From NCBI GenBank assembly GCA_038503035.1, contig JAVSML010024698.1, positions 186,001 to 250,000 of the forward strand: DNA of 64,000 nucleotides, written 5' to 3'. Under the pieces are notes generated by a model. It ran no database searches. It was not told the DNA's origin and was given only the letters and a program-made list of their open reading frames with translations. Made by a program: the position numbers and the translations under genes. Source of the DNA: Crocodylus rhombifer. Taxonomy: Eukaryota; Chordata; Crocodylia; Crocodylidae. This document shows positions 22,426 through 32,624 of the stretch, one piece after another. Position 1 is the first letter of the stretch, and each line of letters begins with the position of its first letter.

Positions 22426-22911
22426 TTCTAGGGCAGTGGTTCTCAACCTTTTTTGTACCAGGACCCATTTGTAAACATCAAAGCCAGTCCCAACCCAGCG
22501 ACCCTCAGTCCCAGCATGCTGCCTCCAGGCCCCAGCACCCCAGTGTGTGGGGCAGGGGGATCCCCAAGCAGCCCCTTGTGGTTTGGAACTCTTCCAGCCT
22601 GGGTGCAGGCTCCGCACTGCCACCAGGGCCAGCCCCAGGCTCTCTGCCCTCACCCAGCTGCAGTTCCCACCCAGCTCACCCTTGCCACTTCCCTACCTGC
22701 TGCCTGGAGTGAGTGGGACACTGGGGAAGCCAAGCAGGTCCCCCAGCAGCTGCAGCAGCAACTGGAACTCTTCCAGCCGACAAGGGAAAAGCCATGGTTT
22801 CTCTCCTTTAAAGGAGAATCGATTTTTAAAAGTTTGTTCATGGCCCTTTCATATATTCTTGCGACCCACTTTTGGGTTGCAACCCACAGGTTGAGAAACA
22901 ATGTTCTAGGG
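22426..22911. mobile_element. hAT (Charlie-type ends) with perfect 8-bp TSD
   Basis: The element 22434-22903 (470 bp) is bounded by identical TTCTAGGG at 22426-22433 and 22904-22911. Ends are CAGTGGTTCTCAACCTTTT and the complement of GGTTGAGAAACAATG, the classic terminal repeat of hAT-Charlie-like non-autonomous elements. The GC-rich interior holds open frames on both strands without homology. A relict of the same family begins at 24777. Confidence 0.93.
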
Positions 22912-24373
22912 GACCCTGTCAAGAACAATAGAACTCAATGAGCAACCAAATTCAAGAGTAGAAAAGCACGAACCTGCAGACTGCCCCTGTTCTTGGTGTG
23001 CCCTGTTACATAGAATATTTGTTCTTGATGGAGAATTACAATTAAGGCTTCATATTAAGTAGAGATCAGCAATCAGATTTCTTATAAAATGGCACCTCAA
23101 TTATTCAAATAATCCCTGACACTAAACTAGGGTGCTGCTTAGTGAAAGTGGGTCTATTAATGTGCTGCTGCTTCCCCATCACATCCGACACTCTGAACTT
23201 CATGTCTGATTACAGAATTTGCATTCAATTTATTTTTTCCATCTGGAATAAATGAATAATCCGAGTACCTAACCCAGCCTTAATTATATTTGTTAAATTA
23301 AAAACTGGAATGTGAAAAATTTAAATGCATGTAGTTGTGCAGCCAGATAAACTGCATGCTTGCACTGCTGAAGCCTTGTTCCATTTTCTTCCCCTTCCCC
23401 ATAGCCATGCATCAAAAAAATTACAGCTAAAAAACAAAAGCTCTTTATAAATGATGACATAATAGATGATCTTTTGACATTTCCAGTGCTGCTTGTAGGA
23501 GAATGAGATAAAATGTAATAAAGTCATATACTTCTGTGTGTTTCTTGGCTGAAGCAGCTAAAATTTCCATCTCTTTATGCAGAAGTCCTGGGGAGCAGAA
23601 ATCCTTGATAATGCCAAACATTTCAATACTTTTATTTTTCCTTTACTCTGCACCACACAAAATATAGACTTCAAGCTGCCAGCTGCTGGAAGTGAAACCA
23701 GATGCCATAGTCCTTTTGCATATGGAAAAATCATTCAAACTCAGAGCCTGCTCATAATAAAAACATAAAGGGATGAGTTTTCATTTCAGAATCAGAACCT
23801 GAGTGCAGTTCCCCTGACCCGTAACAGGCTACTGCTTTGCTGAGACAGTAAGAAATGAACTCCTTCATACAGGTGCCTTTGCACAGTATTAGATTTGCCG
23901 CCCTTTTATTCTGCTACATAGCAATATGCTCTATGCCATAGGAACTATGCATAACTTTCCAACTAGCATAACTTTCCTGCAGATGTAAATTCTTGAAAAA
24001 GAAGTTATTTACCAGTACCTGAAGTTGTCTGAGAGATATTGTCAGCACTTGTGGGTATGTCTTATACTTCACACTTTGACCAGAGACTTTTGCCTTAGCA
24101 GTAGTGTAGAGTGGAGCCTAGCTCCACCGCTTCTTGCTGTGTTGCTGTACTTCCTCTTTCTCCTCAGTTATCTCTCAGCTGCAGAGTCCAATCTTGTCTT
24201 GGCACTGAGAAACAGAGGAAGGAAAGTGGGATTGAAATGTGCATGTGGACAATACATCTCAAAACATTTTGTTACTAGTAATTTCATATTCTTACCTGTG
24301 ATTAATAGTCCACAAACATGCTCTCATCTGAATGATTCCAAACCAGAGACCACATATATGAAGCTTAGTCTTA
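22912..24373. other. Unassigned AT-rich sequence
   Basis: No gene or repeat recognised over about 1.46 kb. Frames of up to 123 codons (24025-24396) are not supported by any motif or codon pattern I can identify. Confidence 0.45.
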
Positions 24374-24536
24374 CAGCATGTCTACATGTTAATTAATGCA
24401 CTTTCGCTAACGTACATTAAATTACCTCTATTGTGAGGTACTAGAAAAAGGCGTGTTAGCTTATTTTAATGTGTATTAGTAAAAGCACACAATTTTTTGT
24501 GATGCTTTAATGTACATTATGTGTAGATACGCCCAG
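24374..24536. mobile_element. Short MITE, GCATGTCTACA ends
   Basis: The left end GCATGTCTACATGTTAATTAATG and right end ending ACATTATGTGTAGATACGCCC (complement GGGCGTATCTACACATAATGT) form imperfect inverted termini about 20 bp long on a 163-bp element. It is AT-rich inside with repeated TTAATGTRCATTA words. Same end type as 15.77, 33.92 and 54.99 kb. Confidence 0.6.
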
Positions 24537-24775
24537 GAAGCGTCATACTGGGTCAAACCAATGGTCCGTTTGGTCTAACAGGCTGTCTCCAATAATGGCA
24601 GTAGTAGATGCTTTAGAGGAAAAGCATTCAACAAGGTGTACCTAGAGTGATCTAACCCCTATGCATTACCTTCCCTGGCATCCACCATCATTGGTTGACA
24701 GATGTCAGAGACTACATCCATGACTGTTCTGTTTAATACCTATAAATAGATCCATCATCCATGAATTTGTCTAGC
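24537..24775 (-). mobile_element. CR1-like LINE 3' region fragment
   Basis: GGAAGCGTCATACTGGGTCAAACCAATGGTCC and CTGTCTCCAATAATGGCAGTAGTAGATGCTTTAGAGGAA match the well-spread CR1-type fragment that reads CATACTGGGTCAGACCAATGGTCCATCTAGTCC in reptiles and birds. No coding sequence remains. Orientation is inferred by analogy. Confidence 0.65.
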
Positions 24776-24776
24776 C

Positions 24777-24866
24777 CAGTGGTTCTCAACCTTTTCTTAG
24801 TCACAGCATCCCACTACCAATTTTTTTGGATGTGGTGGCACCCCTGGTTGAAACGTATTGTTGGTA
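24777..24866. mobile_element. hAT (Charlie-type) remnant
   Basis: Begins CAGTGGTTCTCAACCTTTTC, the same terminal repeat as 22434. The opposite end is a poor match (CCCCTGGTTGAAACGTATTG), so this is either a short internally deleted copy or a fragment. A second CAGTGCCTCTCAACC follows at ~24880. Confidence 0.6.
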
Positions 24867-24959
24867 CTGCCTCAACTTACCTCAGTGCCTCTCAACCAGT
24901 TATAGCTGTCTCCAGGTAATCCACCTTGTGTGCCTGGTGCACAGTCAGCCTGACAAGGG

Positions 24960-25870
24960 CTGTGGCATGCACGGGCTCCCAAGCACCCTGTTAAACTTCC
25001 TGTCATGGGGTATAAGATCTATGTGTTGAAATATGAGGTTGAGATGTGATACAGCTTTGTGTTTTAGTGAGGAACCTCTGCCACTTCCTAAAGGACTCCT
25101 ACAGGCAAGGGTTGACTTGCCTTGATAGTATATGGGCAAACCCTGACAAAAGAGAGCTCTTCCTCTGTGAAGTTCATGACTGGTATTTCAACATGCATTT
25201 GTAAGGGGAAGAAAGTAGCCTAAAGGACAGAAGGGTAGACCTTACATCTTTAAGGTGTGTAGGGTCTCATCTATTTAAAAGGTAACTATTCTAGACCTTT
25301 GAAGGACAGATCCTCCACAGTGGTCTATACCTTCTTCAGGAGAAAAAGTCCTGTAGCCAGAGTGATACAGAGACCAATTTTGTAAGATTTGCTGGATGCA
25401 GAATGACAACCAAGGAGTGTGATCTTGCCAACATATGCTCTGGCCAAATTCTCAGGATGCTTGCCACCCTCTTCTTCAGTGTCTTCAAAACACAAATATT
25501 GGATTTGGGTGTCAACTAGGTGGAGGTAGCACCTGGAGAGAAAGATTCTCTTGAGTCTTTGGTTTCTGTTCCAGAGATTTTAATGGCCAGAGTGATGTGG
25601 AAAGAAACTGAAATGACCCTGATCACAAACTCTAGAGCATATCCTTCCAAACACAGGGGAGATGGTGTAACGGGGCCCAAACACCATTACTAGAAGGGCA
25701 GGGGTAGAGCATCTCAGCCCTTGCTGGGCCTTTCCTGTCCCTTGCCTTCCTTCTCCTCACTTCAGGATTCCCTGCTGGGGTGCTGTGGGAGCAATGCTTA
25801 TGGAGAGCTAGGTGTTTTCCTTCCTGGCACTCAACACACATGATCAACTGAGGATGGGATCCCACAAGTT
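24960..25870. other. Unassigned sequence
   Basis: Nothing recognised. TTTTCACAA-type LINE ends, LTR signals and TIRs were looked for and not seen. Confidence 0.4.
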
Positions 25871-25876
25871 GGTCAT

Positions 25877-26259
25877 GCTGCTGGCCTTAGGGGTGGACAA
25901 CATGGGCAACCACCCACGACACCATGGCCAAAAACAGCCGGTGCTTACAGAAACATTCTCCCCCTGCCTTGCTATACCCTGGCCAATCTCCATCCGAGGA
26001 AGGAGGAATGGTGCCAAGCACAGCCCGCCCCCCACTTCCAGCTGATCACATGTGGGTGGGGGTTGTGTCTTCTCCCATCCCCCTCACCTAGTTGCCGCAG
26101 AGCAGCAGTAGTGCCAGCCTGCTACACCATGCTGCTCTGGCTCCCTGATGGACCCTGCACCCTGCCTACCTGCCTCTGCCTGCAGCAGCGCTTCTGACTT
26201 GTGGGGGGCACCAAAATACAAGTTCACCCAGGGTTCCATTTTCCCTAGGGCTGACTCTG
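25877..26259. mobile_element. DNA transposon, CnGGCCTTAGGG-type ends
   Basis: The left part GCTGGCCTTAGGGGTGGAC and right part CCCTAGGGCTGACTCTG (complement CAGAGTCAGCCCTAGGG) are inverted versions of each other and match a common hAT-like reptile repeat whose ends read CAGGGCCGGCCCTAGGG. The interior carries GGCAACCACCC and GGGGGGCACCAAAATACAAG, typical of that repeat. Its right end lies ~65 bp upstream of the first readable gag codon of the gypsy element, so it probably replaced or disrupted the 5' leader or LTR of that element. Confidence 0.55.
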
Positions 26260-26323
26260 GGCATGTATTCAATATGCCAAAAGGATCTCCTTTAACTCTG
26301 AATACCTGAAACCTGCTGGAACC

Positions 26324-27010
26324 ATAATGAGTGTCTAGATTGGAACAACTGGAGTTTATCATAGTACCCTGGAAGACTGACCTACATATAGAGAGCAGCT
26401 GGAGCAGTTTCTTTAAGTAAATGAAATTTCCCCATGAAAACATGTAGCTATATTACTTAATTTGATAGGAGGAAAAATATATAGTTTACTGCACAGCCTG
26501 ATCATGTCAGAAAAGCCAGTAAGCAAAACTTTAAAGAGATAGTAAAAATTGTCCAAAAATATCTGGCACCTAAACCATTGAACAATACAGAAAAATTCAG
26601 GTTCTATAAAAGGAGTCAATCCATTTCCTCTTTTGTGCCCCAGCTACAGAATTTGTCAGAACATTGCACTTTTAAGGATTGATGTCATGAGGCCCTCAGA
26701 AATAGATTTGTGTATGAGTCTCTTAATAAAGCCATGTAAAAAAAGGCTCTTAACAGAAGAAGACCTCACCTTTAAATGTGCTGTTGAGATTGCAATAGTT
26801 ATGGACACTGCAGCAAAGGATGCTTTAGAATTCATGGAGGAGTTCTGGTGTAAATAGGAATAAATGCTTATTCCAATTATTAAACATGCAGTGGAAAACC
26901 GAGTGCATGCAGTGGCTATGTATGTGCTATCAGTATGGAAAAGTGTCCCATACCCTAGCTAAGGAACTCTACTACTGAAGTTGCAATAAAAAGGGGCATT
27001 ATCCAGGCAA
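26324..27010 (+). pseudogene. Ty3/gypsy gag and zinc-knuckle remnant
   Basis: Readable pieces in shifting frames: IGTTGVYHSTLED near 26337, LLNLIGGKIYSLLHSL near 26450, NFKEIVKIVQKYLAPKP from 26524, SISSFVPQLQNLSEHC near 26620, and KRLLTEEDLTFKCAVEIA near 26740. These follow the capsid order of vertebrate Ty3/gypsy gag proteins. A degenerate CCHC knuckle (CYQYGKVSHTLAK, second cysteine changed to tyrosine) sits at ~26926, followed by a second cysteine/histidine piece (CNKKGHYPGN). Many stops and at least three frameshifts. Confidence 0.85.
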
Positions 27011-27119
27011 TGTGCTCGTCTAAGATAAATATGGAAGAGACCAAAAAATGTATATGTAATAGATACAGGCCATAGTGCCACAGGTGGAGAAAGGGGAATA
27101 GATAATTCCGGGTCTATAT

Positions 27120-27290
27120 AACGTGAACAAGAGTGAAAAACCAGAAATTTGGCTAAAATCCCAGGTTGTGGGGACAATGCTCAAAATAGAGTTGGAAACA
27201 GCCTCTGCAGTGTCTGTCATCTCATGTTCAGAATATGAAAAAAAAATTAAAAGTAAGGAAGTAAAATTTGAAATTAAGGAAGACACTGGT
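27120..27290 (+). pseudogene. Ty3/gypsy protease remnant, catalytic site altered
   Basis: The frame reads ...VVGTMLKIELETASAVSVIS.., where the family normally has a hydrophobic run, then DTGSAVSVIS. The catalytic D-T/S-G triplet is E-T-A here, so both the acid position and the glycine are changed. The frame runs on to KEVKFEIKEDT, where a 209-bp insertion begins, and resumes SVFKDI after it. Confidence 0.8.
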
Positions 27291-27514
27291 GACACGTAGG
27301 GGACGCATACGGCTGCACATGCACCCCCAAGATGGGCTGTGCCCCCCCTGGAAATGCCAGCCATGAAACCGGAAGTGCTAGTGGCTGCACTTCCAGTTTC
27401 GCTGCTGGTGATTCCCGGTTTGGCAATTGGCCACGGGCCTCGCCCCATCAGTGATCCGGTGCCCTCACCCAAGACTCGGGATGCACCAGTTGCCCATGAA
27501 GGAAGATACCAGTG
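27278..27514. mobile_element. 209-bp insertion with 14-bp flanking duplication
   Basis: GGAAGACACTGGTG (27278-27291) and GGAAGATACCAGTG (27501-27514) flank a GC-rich 209-bp segment and both encode the same stretch (KEDTS region) of the gypsy element. Removing one copy and the segment restores that frame's continuity. The insert has no terminal inverted repeat and no poly(A). A ~14-bp duplication fits LINE-mobilised (SINE-like) integration. I do not recognise the family. Confidence 0.75.
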
Positions 27515-29135
27515 TTTTTAAAGACATATCCAGGAGAAAAGATTGTGCCTCTTATCTATAGGCTGTTGAAAAAGGGTGACCCACTCTGGGGCATGAATGG
27601 CTAAAAAAGACTTCCCTGGGCTAGAATTCTGTAAAGAAGCCACAGGCCCTTTTGAAGGTCTTTGCAAAAACACTTAAACAACAGTTAGGAGGCATATTCA
27701 ACCAGTCATCCAAAATGTTCATGGAAGGCATAGGAACTTTAAAAAATATCAAAGCTAGGATAATAGTAAATGAAGATGCACAGGCCAAGTTTCACAAAGC
27801 TCAGCTAGTTCCTTCCAGCCTATGTGCAAAAGTAGATGCTGAATTAGACTGCCTCAAAAGAGAAAGCATACTTTCAAAAGTAGCCTGGAGTGTGTGAAGC
27901 ACTCCTATTGTGCCAACTGTAAATAGGCCAATTTCCATGGACTTCCATAGAGACCCCAGTAGCAGCGGAACCATGGCAGCACAGGGACAGGGTTTCCAGC
28001 CCCAGCAGCTGGCAGGGCATGCGGCACTGCTTGGAGCTACTCCAAATGTGGAATCTTGCAGTGGTGACAGTGTAGTCTGGAACCGAAGCACAGCTGTGAT
28101 CCACTGCCCGCTTGCTCCCAGCATGGGCATGCAGGCAGTGGATCGTGGATCTGACCTGGCTCTGAACCATATGGTCACCAATGCAAGATCCCAGCCCCAG
28201 CTGCAGAGCAGCTTTCCACCCAGCTCTAAGCCCTGCCAGTGATGCTGGGGCTGATCTCCATGGAAACCCTGGCCCTGTGCTGTCCCGGCACTATCACTGA
28301 TGGGGTCTCCATGGTAACTGGCTGCAGTGATGCAGGCAGGAGCTGCTGGGAAACTGAGTCTGGCCATTGGCTGGATCTGCCATTTTGCTTACCCCTGCTA
28401 TAAACCCTGTGCTGAAAGTCAATAAATGTCCCCTACCTTGAACTGAATATATTTTTGACACATTAGCAGTAAGACAGAGATTTAGGCAAACTGACTTACC
28501 ATAAGCTTGCCTACAGATGGAAGCAGGAGAATATTCAAAGGCTTATTTTACTATGAACAATCTACAAGGATTATAAAAATACAATAGGCTAGTGTTTGAC
28601 ATTGCTTTTCCTCCTCCTATATGACAATAAGCAATGGATCAAGTGTTACAAGGCATTCCAGAACACAGTGTTAGCTGGGTGACATTATTGTGACTGGTGA
28701 AAATAATGAAGAACATCTGAAAAGTTTTAAGAGGATATTAGAATCTCTAGAAGACTATGGGGTATGAGGAAATAGCACAAAATGTACATTTTTCACAAAG
28801 TAATTTGCTTATTGTGGACATGTTATTGTAGGTCCTGTGCAGCATAAATCTCAAGAGAAGATTAAAGCAGTTCTGGAAGCCCTAAAGCCAAACAATGTTT
28901 CACAACTTAGATTGTTTCTAGGATTTATTATGGTATATTTGCACCAACCTAGCAAGAGTACTGTATCCTTTAAATTGTTTTGCTACAAATGGGTTTGGTC
29001 ACATGAGTGTCAAAATGCTTTCCTACAGGCAAAGAGACTGGTTGCATCAGATAGGACACTTGTTCATTTTAACCCATTGTTACCTATCAAGTTTGAATGA
29101 GACGCATCCTAACATGGCATTGGGGCCATTATACA
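27515..29135 (+). pseudogene. Ty3/gypsy reverse transcriptase and RNase H remnant
   Basis: Before RT: FMEGIGTLKNIKARII, then KFHKAQLVPSSLCAKVDAELD and RESILSKVAWS. An inverted-repeat insert (~27920-28395) sits after TPIVPTVN. RT resumes with NPVLKVNKCPLP, then FDIAFPPP and MDQVLQGIPE. The YxDD box is damaged: one D survives (28681-28683) in front of IIVTGENNEEHLKS, which is in a shifted frame. Then comes KCTFF...GHVI, and RNase H begins with KAVLEALKPNNVSQLRLFLG and ends, in this piece, at HFNPLLPIKFE followed by DAS. Inactive many times over. Confidence 0.87.
27920..28395. mobile_element. Inverted-repeat DNA element inside gypsy RT
   Basis: The block separates TPIVPTVN from NPVLKVNK of the gypsy RT. 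Its two halves are inverted relatives: the left side has CCATAGAGACCCCAG, GCAGCACAGGGACAGGGTTTCC and CAGCTGGCAGGGCATG in order. The reverse complement of the right side has CCATGGAGACCCCATC, ACAGCACAGGGCCAGGGTTTCC and CACTGGCAGGGCTTAG. That gives a fold-back structure of roughly 100-bp imperfect arms. No transposase. Confidence 0.7.
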
Positions 29136-29137
29136 CT

Positions 29138-29635
29138 AGCCACATTCCCATGAATGGGAACATGCAGTTTGCAGCACCTCAAAGTCTTTTGAGGCACCAT
29201 AAAATGCAAGCAGTGCATGTTAATCCATTCCAATTGCATTGCATGTTAATCCAAAATTACATACCAGAAAATCCCGGTATTGAAAAAAAGGTACTAAAAA
29301 TAAAAATAAAAAAGTGGTTTAGTGCATGCAGCAACAGTGTGTGCTTCCCGAAACCAGAGTCTGGCTGGCCAGAGCCATGCTCCAGCTGCTGGCCAGGTTC
29401 TGTGCACCCATATCACTAGTGCTGCAGCCCTGGAGCCCCCGAGCCCCAAGGAAGGCTGCTAGAGCCAGCCCAGATGCTGGCCCCAGCCTCCACTACCCTA
29501 CCTGGGGCAATTTGCCATGCACCAGAGCATATATGCAGGGGCATGCACAGGAACAAATAGCAGCAGCAAAAATATGTGCTGCTGCTATTCGTGCCTGAGT
29601 AAATTCATGTTCCCACTCATGGGGATGTGCCCACT
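29138..29635. mobile_element. TIR-bearing MITE inside gypsy RNase H
   Basis: Left end TAGCCACATTCCCATGAATGGGAACATG; complement of the right end TGGGCACATCCCCATGAGTGGGAACATG: a ~28-bp inverted terminus with few mismatches. It interrupts the gypsy frame between GIGAI and the following DREWSIKFASQSL. The interior has GACAAATAGCAGCA/TGCTGCTGCTATTTGT-like inverted blocks also found in the 33.43 kb element. The target duplication is unclear. Confidence 0.72.
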
Positions 29636-29639
29636 ATGT

Positions 29640-30330
29640 ACAATGACAGGGAGTGGTCCATAAAATTTGCATCCCAATCACTTATATTAGCAAAGAAAAA
29701 TTATGCACAGATAGACAAAGAAGCTTTAAGTCTGGTGTTGGGGAGGGGTGGCAGGTGAAGAAATTTAACCTATACCCATATGAAAGGAAGTTTATTTTGG
29801 TCACAGACCACCAACATCAGTCTCCATCTGAGGAAAGCTATGTATGTATATGACAAGTACAGCACATAGGCAACGGTAGGCTCTCTTTTTATGATTTTGA
29901 ATACAAAAGAACAAAGGCACATGGAAATACTGATGGGCTCTCTCAGTTAGCTGTGAAAGAACCTCCTGCAATACAGAGATTCTACTAAAATTATTAATTT
30001 ATTTAGATGGAGTATGCCCCAGTGACCCGCAGTAAGTTTCAGCAAGAAACCAAGAAAGACCCCATAATGGTACCCTGAGAGGTTGAAATATATGGAAAAA
30101 ATAATTTAATACCTTTTTTATAGAAGCAAAGATGAGCTTACTATATATCAAGGATGTGTCATGCAAGGGATTTGTGTTGTTATAACCAGTAAATTGCACA
30201 CAAGAGTTTTAGAAGAGCTACATATAGGTCATATAGGAATTGTAAAAATGAAGGGACTAGCCAGAAGTTTTATATGGTGGCTGGGTACTAATAAATATAA
30301 CACCTAGTTAAAGAAACCATGGGATGCCAA
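29640..30330 (+). pseudogene. Ty3/gypsy RNase H end and zinc-binding region
   Basis: Resumes with DREWSIKFASQSLI, KKNYAQIDKEALSLV and, after a break, RKFILVTDHQH, all RNase H blocks. Later RVLEELHIGHIGIVKMKGLARSFIWW has the histidine pair of the HHCC integrase finger and the tryptophans before the core. The cysteines are not in frame. Stops throughout. Confidence 0.83.
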
Positions 30331-30384
30331 GAGGTACAGAATATGCCCAAACCTTTGCCATTACAGCCTTCGGATGGGTGTCCA

Positions 30385-31170
30385 TTCCCTGGCAACAGTT
30401 CCATATTCATTTTTTAGGACAATTTTTTATAGGTTTCATAGACATTTGGGCTGGAAGGGACCCCAAAAGATCACTGAGTCCAGCCCCCTGCCTCAGGGGC
30501 AGGAAGTCAGCAGGGATCATAGGATCCCAGCAAGATAGATATCTAAATGTGTCTTGAAGGTGTTTTAGAAATGTATCTAGTGCTATTGAATGCCCACTCC
30601 AAATGGCCACAATTTTTCTGTATGAAAGCCATTACAGCAGTACAGATGGTAGAAAAATCGCTAATTCTGTTTTCAGGAATGGGATTAGCAATACAAATTG
30701 TACCTGACAATGGCCCTCAGTTCAGCTTAGATGATTTTCAAAGGTTCATGAAGAAAAATGGTATTTGACATATTGCTTCTACTATATCATCCAGCCACAA
30801 ACAGACTGGCTGAATGTTTTGTACAGTCTTTCAAAAATGTCTTATTGTCCATGAAAGAGGGAGGGTCAGCATAGAAGAAGATGGCAGGCTTCTTACTAAC
30901 ATAATAAAATACAGTAAATGCCACAATGAATGAGATACCAATGATGCTGTTCATGGGTCAGAATCTCAAACCATGGTTGTACTTATTAAAACCAGACTTG
31001 GAGCAGCATGTTCACAATTTCCAGGTAAGTCAGGCAATGACAAGGGGAACAGGTGTTCCTCAGCAGCTACAAGTAGGTCAACAAGTACTGGCACTTGATT
31101 ACTGGGTTCTCAATAAATGGCAGCCTGCAGTTGTGAGTGTCCTCGTGGTATGTAGTAGATGTGGTGCCTA
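30385..31170 (+). pseudogene. Ty3/gypsy integrase core, DDE partly lost
   Basis: The first catalytic Asp (usual H-[IV]-D-F-G) is His here (30408-30410, HIHFLG). A CR1 3' end interrupts (30432-30567), then MYLVLLNAHSKWPQF. The second Asp is kept in VPDNGPQF (30706-30708). The Glu is kept in LAECFVQSFKN (30812-30814), 106 nt after the Asp, two bases short of the DX35E spacing. The C-terminal part (LKPDLEQHVHNFQVSQ, VGQQVLALDYW) follows. No chromodomain is visible. Confidence 0.87.
30432..30567 (-). mobile_element. CR1 3' end inserted in gypsy integrase
   Basis: TTTCATAGACATTTGGGCTGGAAGGGACC is the reversed CR1 3' end, followed by CCAGCCCCCTGCCTCAGGGGCAGG and AAATGTGTCTTGAAGGTG, close to the CR1 at 60.73 kb. 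About 136 bp, extreme 5' truncation. Integrase sequence continues on both sides with only a few residues missing. Confidence 0.9.
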
Positions 31171-31259
31171 AGGGCCTTGTGGCATGGTGCACTTTGAACT
31201 ACTCAAATGTTGATCAGTATTAATGCTAGCTCGTATTTGTACCAGTCACATCCTAAGGC

Positions 31260-32270
31260 TAAAAACCTTCTCTGACTATCCCTCACCTGCACAGCTGTGA
31301 CTTGTCACTAGAGGGCTGGCAAACCAGGGCCTGGCTAGGAGCTACAACTGTGAGTTGCCATACAGGGCTAGAGAGCCAAGATAAGATTTTATTCCTGCTC
31401 TAGGGGGTATGTGAAAGATGAGCTGGGGGGAGGGACTATGAGAACATGAAGTGGGGAGGCAGAGAGTTAAAGGGATGTGGAGGGGTAATGACATGGGAGT
31501 GGAAAGAAAATGGAGGTGGGGGATAGATGATGAAATGAAGGAAATCAGCCACTGAAGGATAAAACAAAGATAAAAAATAAAAATAAAAAGGAAGTCAGTT
31601 AAAAAAAGTCTCTGTTTTAATAAATTAGGATTTTGGATTGTGGTATGAGGGCTCCTGGTCATGATTCCTGGGGTGACCAGAAGGCAGGAGCAGTAAGGGA
31701 AGGCACTTTTGGGAGAGCTACTGCCCCTGCCCCAGGACCCGATCCAGCCCCCTTACTTTGTTTCCCCTGCACCCCTCTAGATCCCATTACCAGACCCATC
31801 TGTGCCCTGCGACTTGTTAGCTGGCATGTACTCTGCAGGTTTTTGGTGTGGAAAGGGCACATCACCAGGGGTGGGCGGGGGTGTTGGCTTAGTGCCTAAA
31901 CCAAACCCTGGGAAGTAGAGTTCAGAGGGTGGAAAGTTTGTCCACACAGGACAGGAGGGTGGGAGATAGGACACTGCATTCTGAGATGCTGAAGAACTGT
32001 AACTTGCATTGTTCATCTGTGGGGAGGGGTCACTCATTAATATAACACAAGCTGAGTAGTATGGACCAGAGATCAATCTGCCCTAGAGTGGCATAAATTT
32101 AAACTGCTTAGCATGTGCTTAAAACTAGTTTCAGGTGTTAATGCATGGACAATCCGAGAGTCGTATGAAATTAATGTATAACAAGGCCCTAATATCATTG
32201 ATACTGCCACAATGACCAACTGAGAGGTACAGAAGTAGCGGTGAGCAAAGTCCAGGAGTAATAGCTGAAG
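31260..32270. other. Unassigned part of gypsy body
   Basis: Between the integrase C-terminus and the readable C-terminal tail, about 1 kb has no legible homology. An A-rich stretch with (TAAAAA)-type words lies at 31560-31600. It may include a further insertion, because the normal distance in Ty3/gypsy elements is shorter. Confidence 0.35.
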
Positions 32271-32279
32271 CCCCACATG

Positions 32280-32604
32280 TTGTCATGCCACTAGATTTGC
32301 AGCCTACAGTGACAACCAGTAGTGTTCTGCCTAAAGTAGCAATGCTGACCAGCCCATATCTAATGATTCTGAACAACCTATATCCAATGAGAAGGGGGCA
32401 TCTGAATTTGATGCAGATGATGGCAAGCCAGCTCCTCAGAACTGTGTTCAATGGAGTGGCAGACACTACCCAGGACAGAAACAGAAACATGAACCTGACA
32501 TAGTAGTAGATGCAGCATATCTTCAGGGAAGCACTCAAACTGATAGATGCTACCCAGAAAGGATCTGCAAGCCACTTCAGAGGTTTACTGCGATATGTCA
32601 CCGT
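32280..32604 (+). pseudogene. Gypsy C-terminal tail before polypurine tract
   Basis: One long frame reads DNDSEQP-like acidic text, then PDIVVDAAYLQGSTQ and RCYPERICKPLQRFT before the polypurine tract. A basic R-Y-P-x-R-x-R/C-K-P-P-like ending just before the tract is typical of vertebrate Ty3/gypsy pol C-termini. No enzyme domain. Confidence 0.6.
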
Positions 32605-32608
32605 CACT

Positions 32609-32624
32609 TAAGAAGGGGGAAAGA
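32609..32624 (+). other. Polypurine tract of the gypsy element
   Basis: AAGAAGGGGGAAAGA directly precedes TGTGAG, the usual plus-strand priming site followed by the TG of a 3' LTR. Confidence 0.8.

Larger units (their letters stand above)
26324..32624 (+). mobile_element. Decayed Ty3/gypsy retrotransposon with nested insertions
   Basis: Plus-strand order: gag (26324-26870), zinc knuckles (26920-27010), protease (27120-27290), RT/RNase H (27515-29135 and 29640-29860), zinc-binding motif and integrase (30190-31170), a C-terminal tail (32280-32600) and a polypurine tract AAGAAGGGGGAAAG (~32610-32623). The order, with integrase after RNase H, is that of ordinary Ty3/gypsy elements. At least four segments interrupt it: 27292-27500, ~27920-28395, ~29140-29635 and 30432-30567. 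Stops and frameshifts are everywhere, so it is long dead. The 5' LTR is not recognisable. Confidence 0.9.

Noticed and set aside
31342..31662. 106-codon minus-strand frame in the gypsy body
   Set aside because: Phe/Leu/Ser-rich text from a purine-rich plus strand; wrong strand for the element and no homology.
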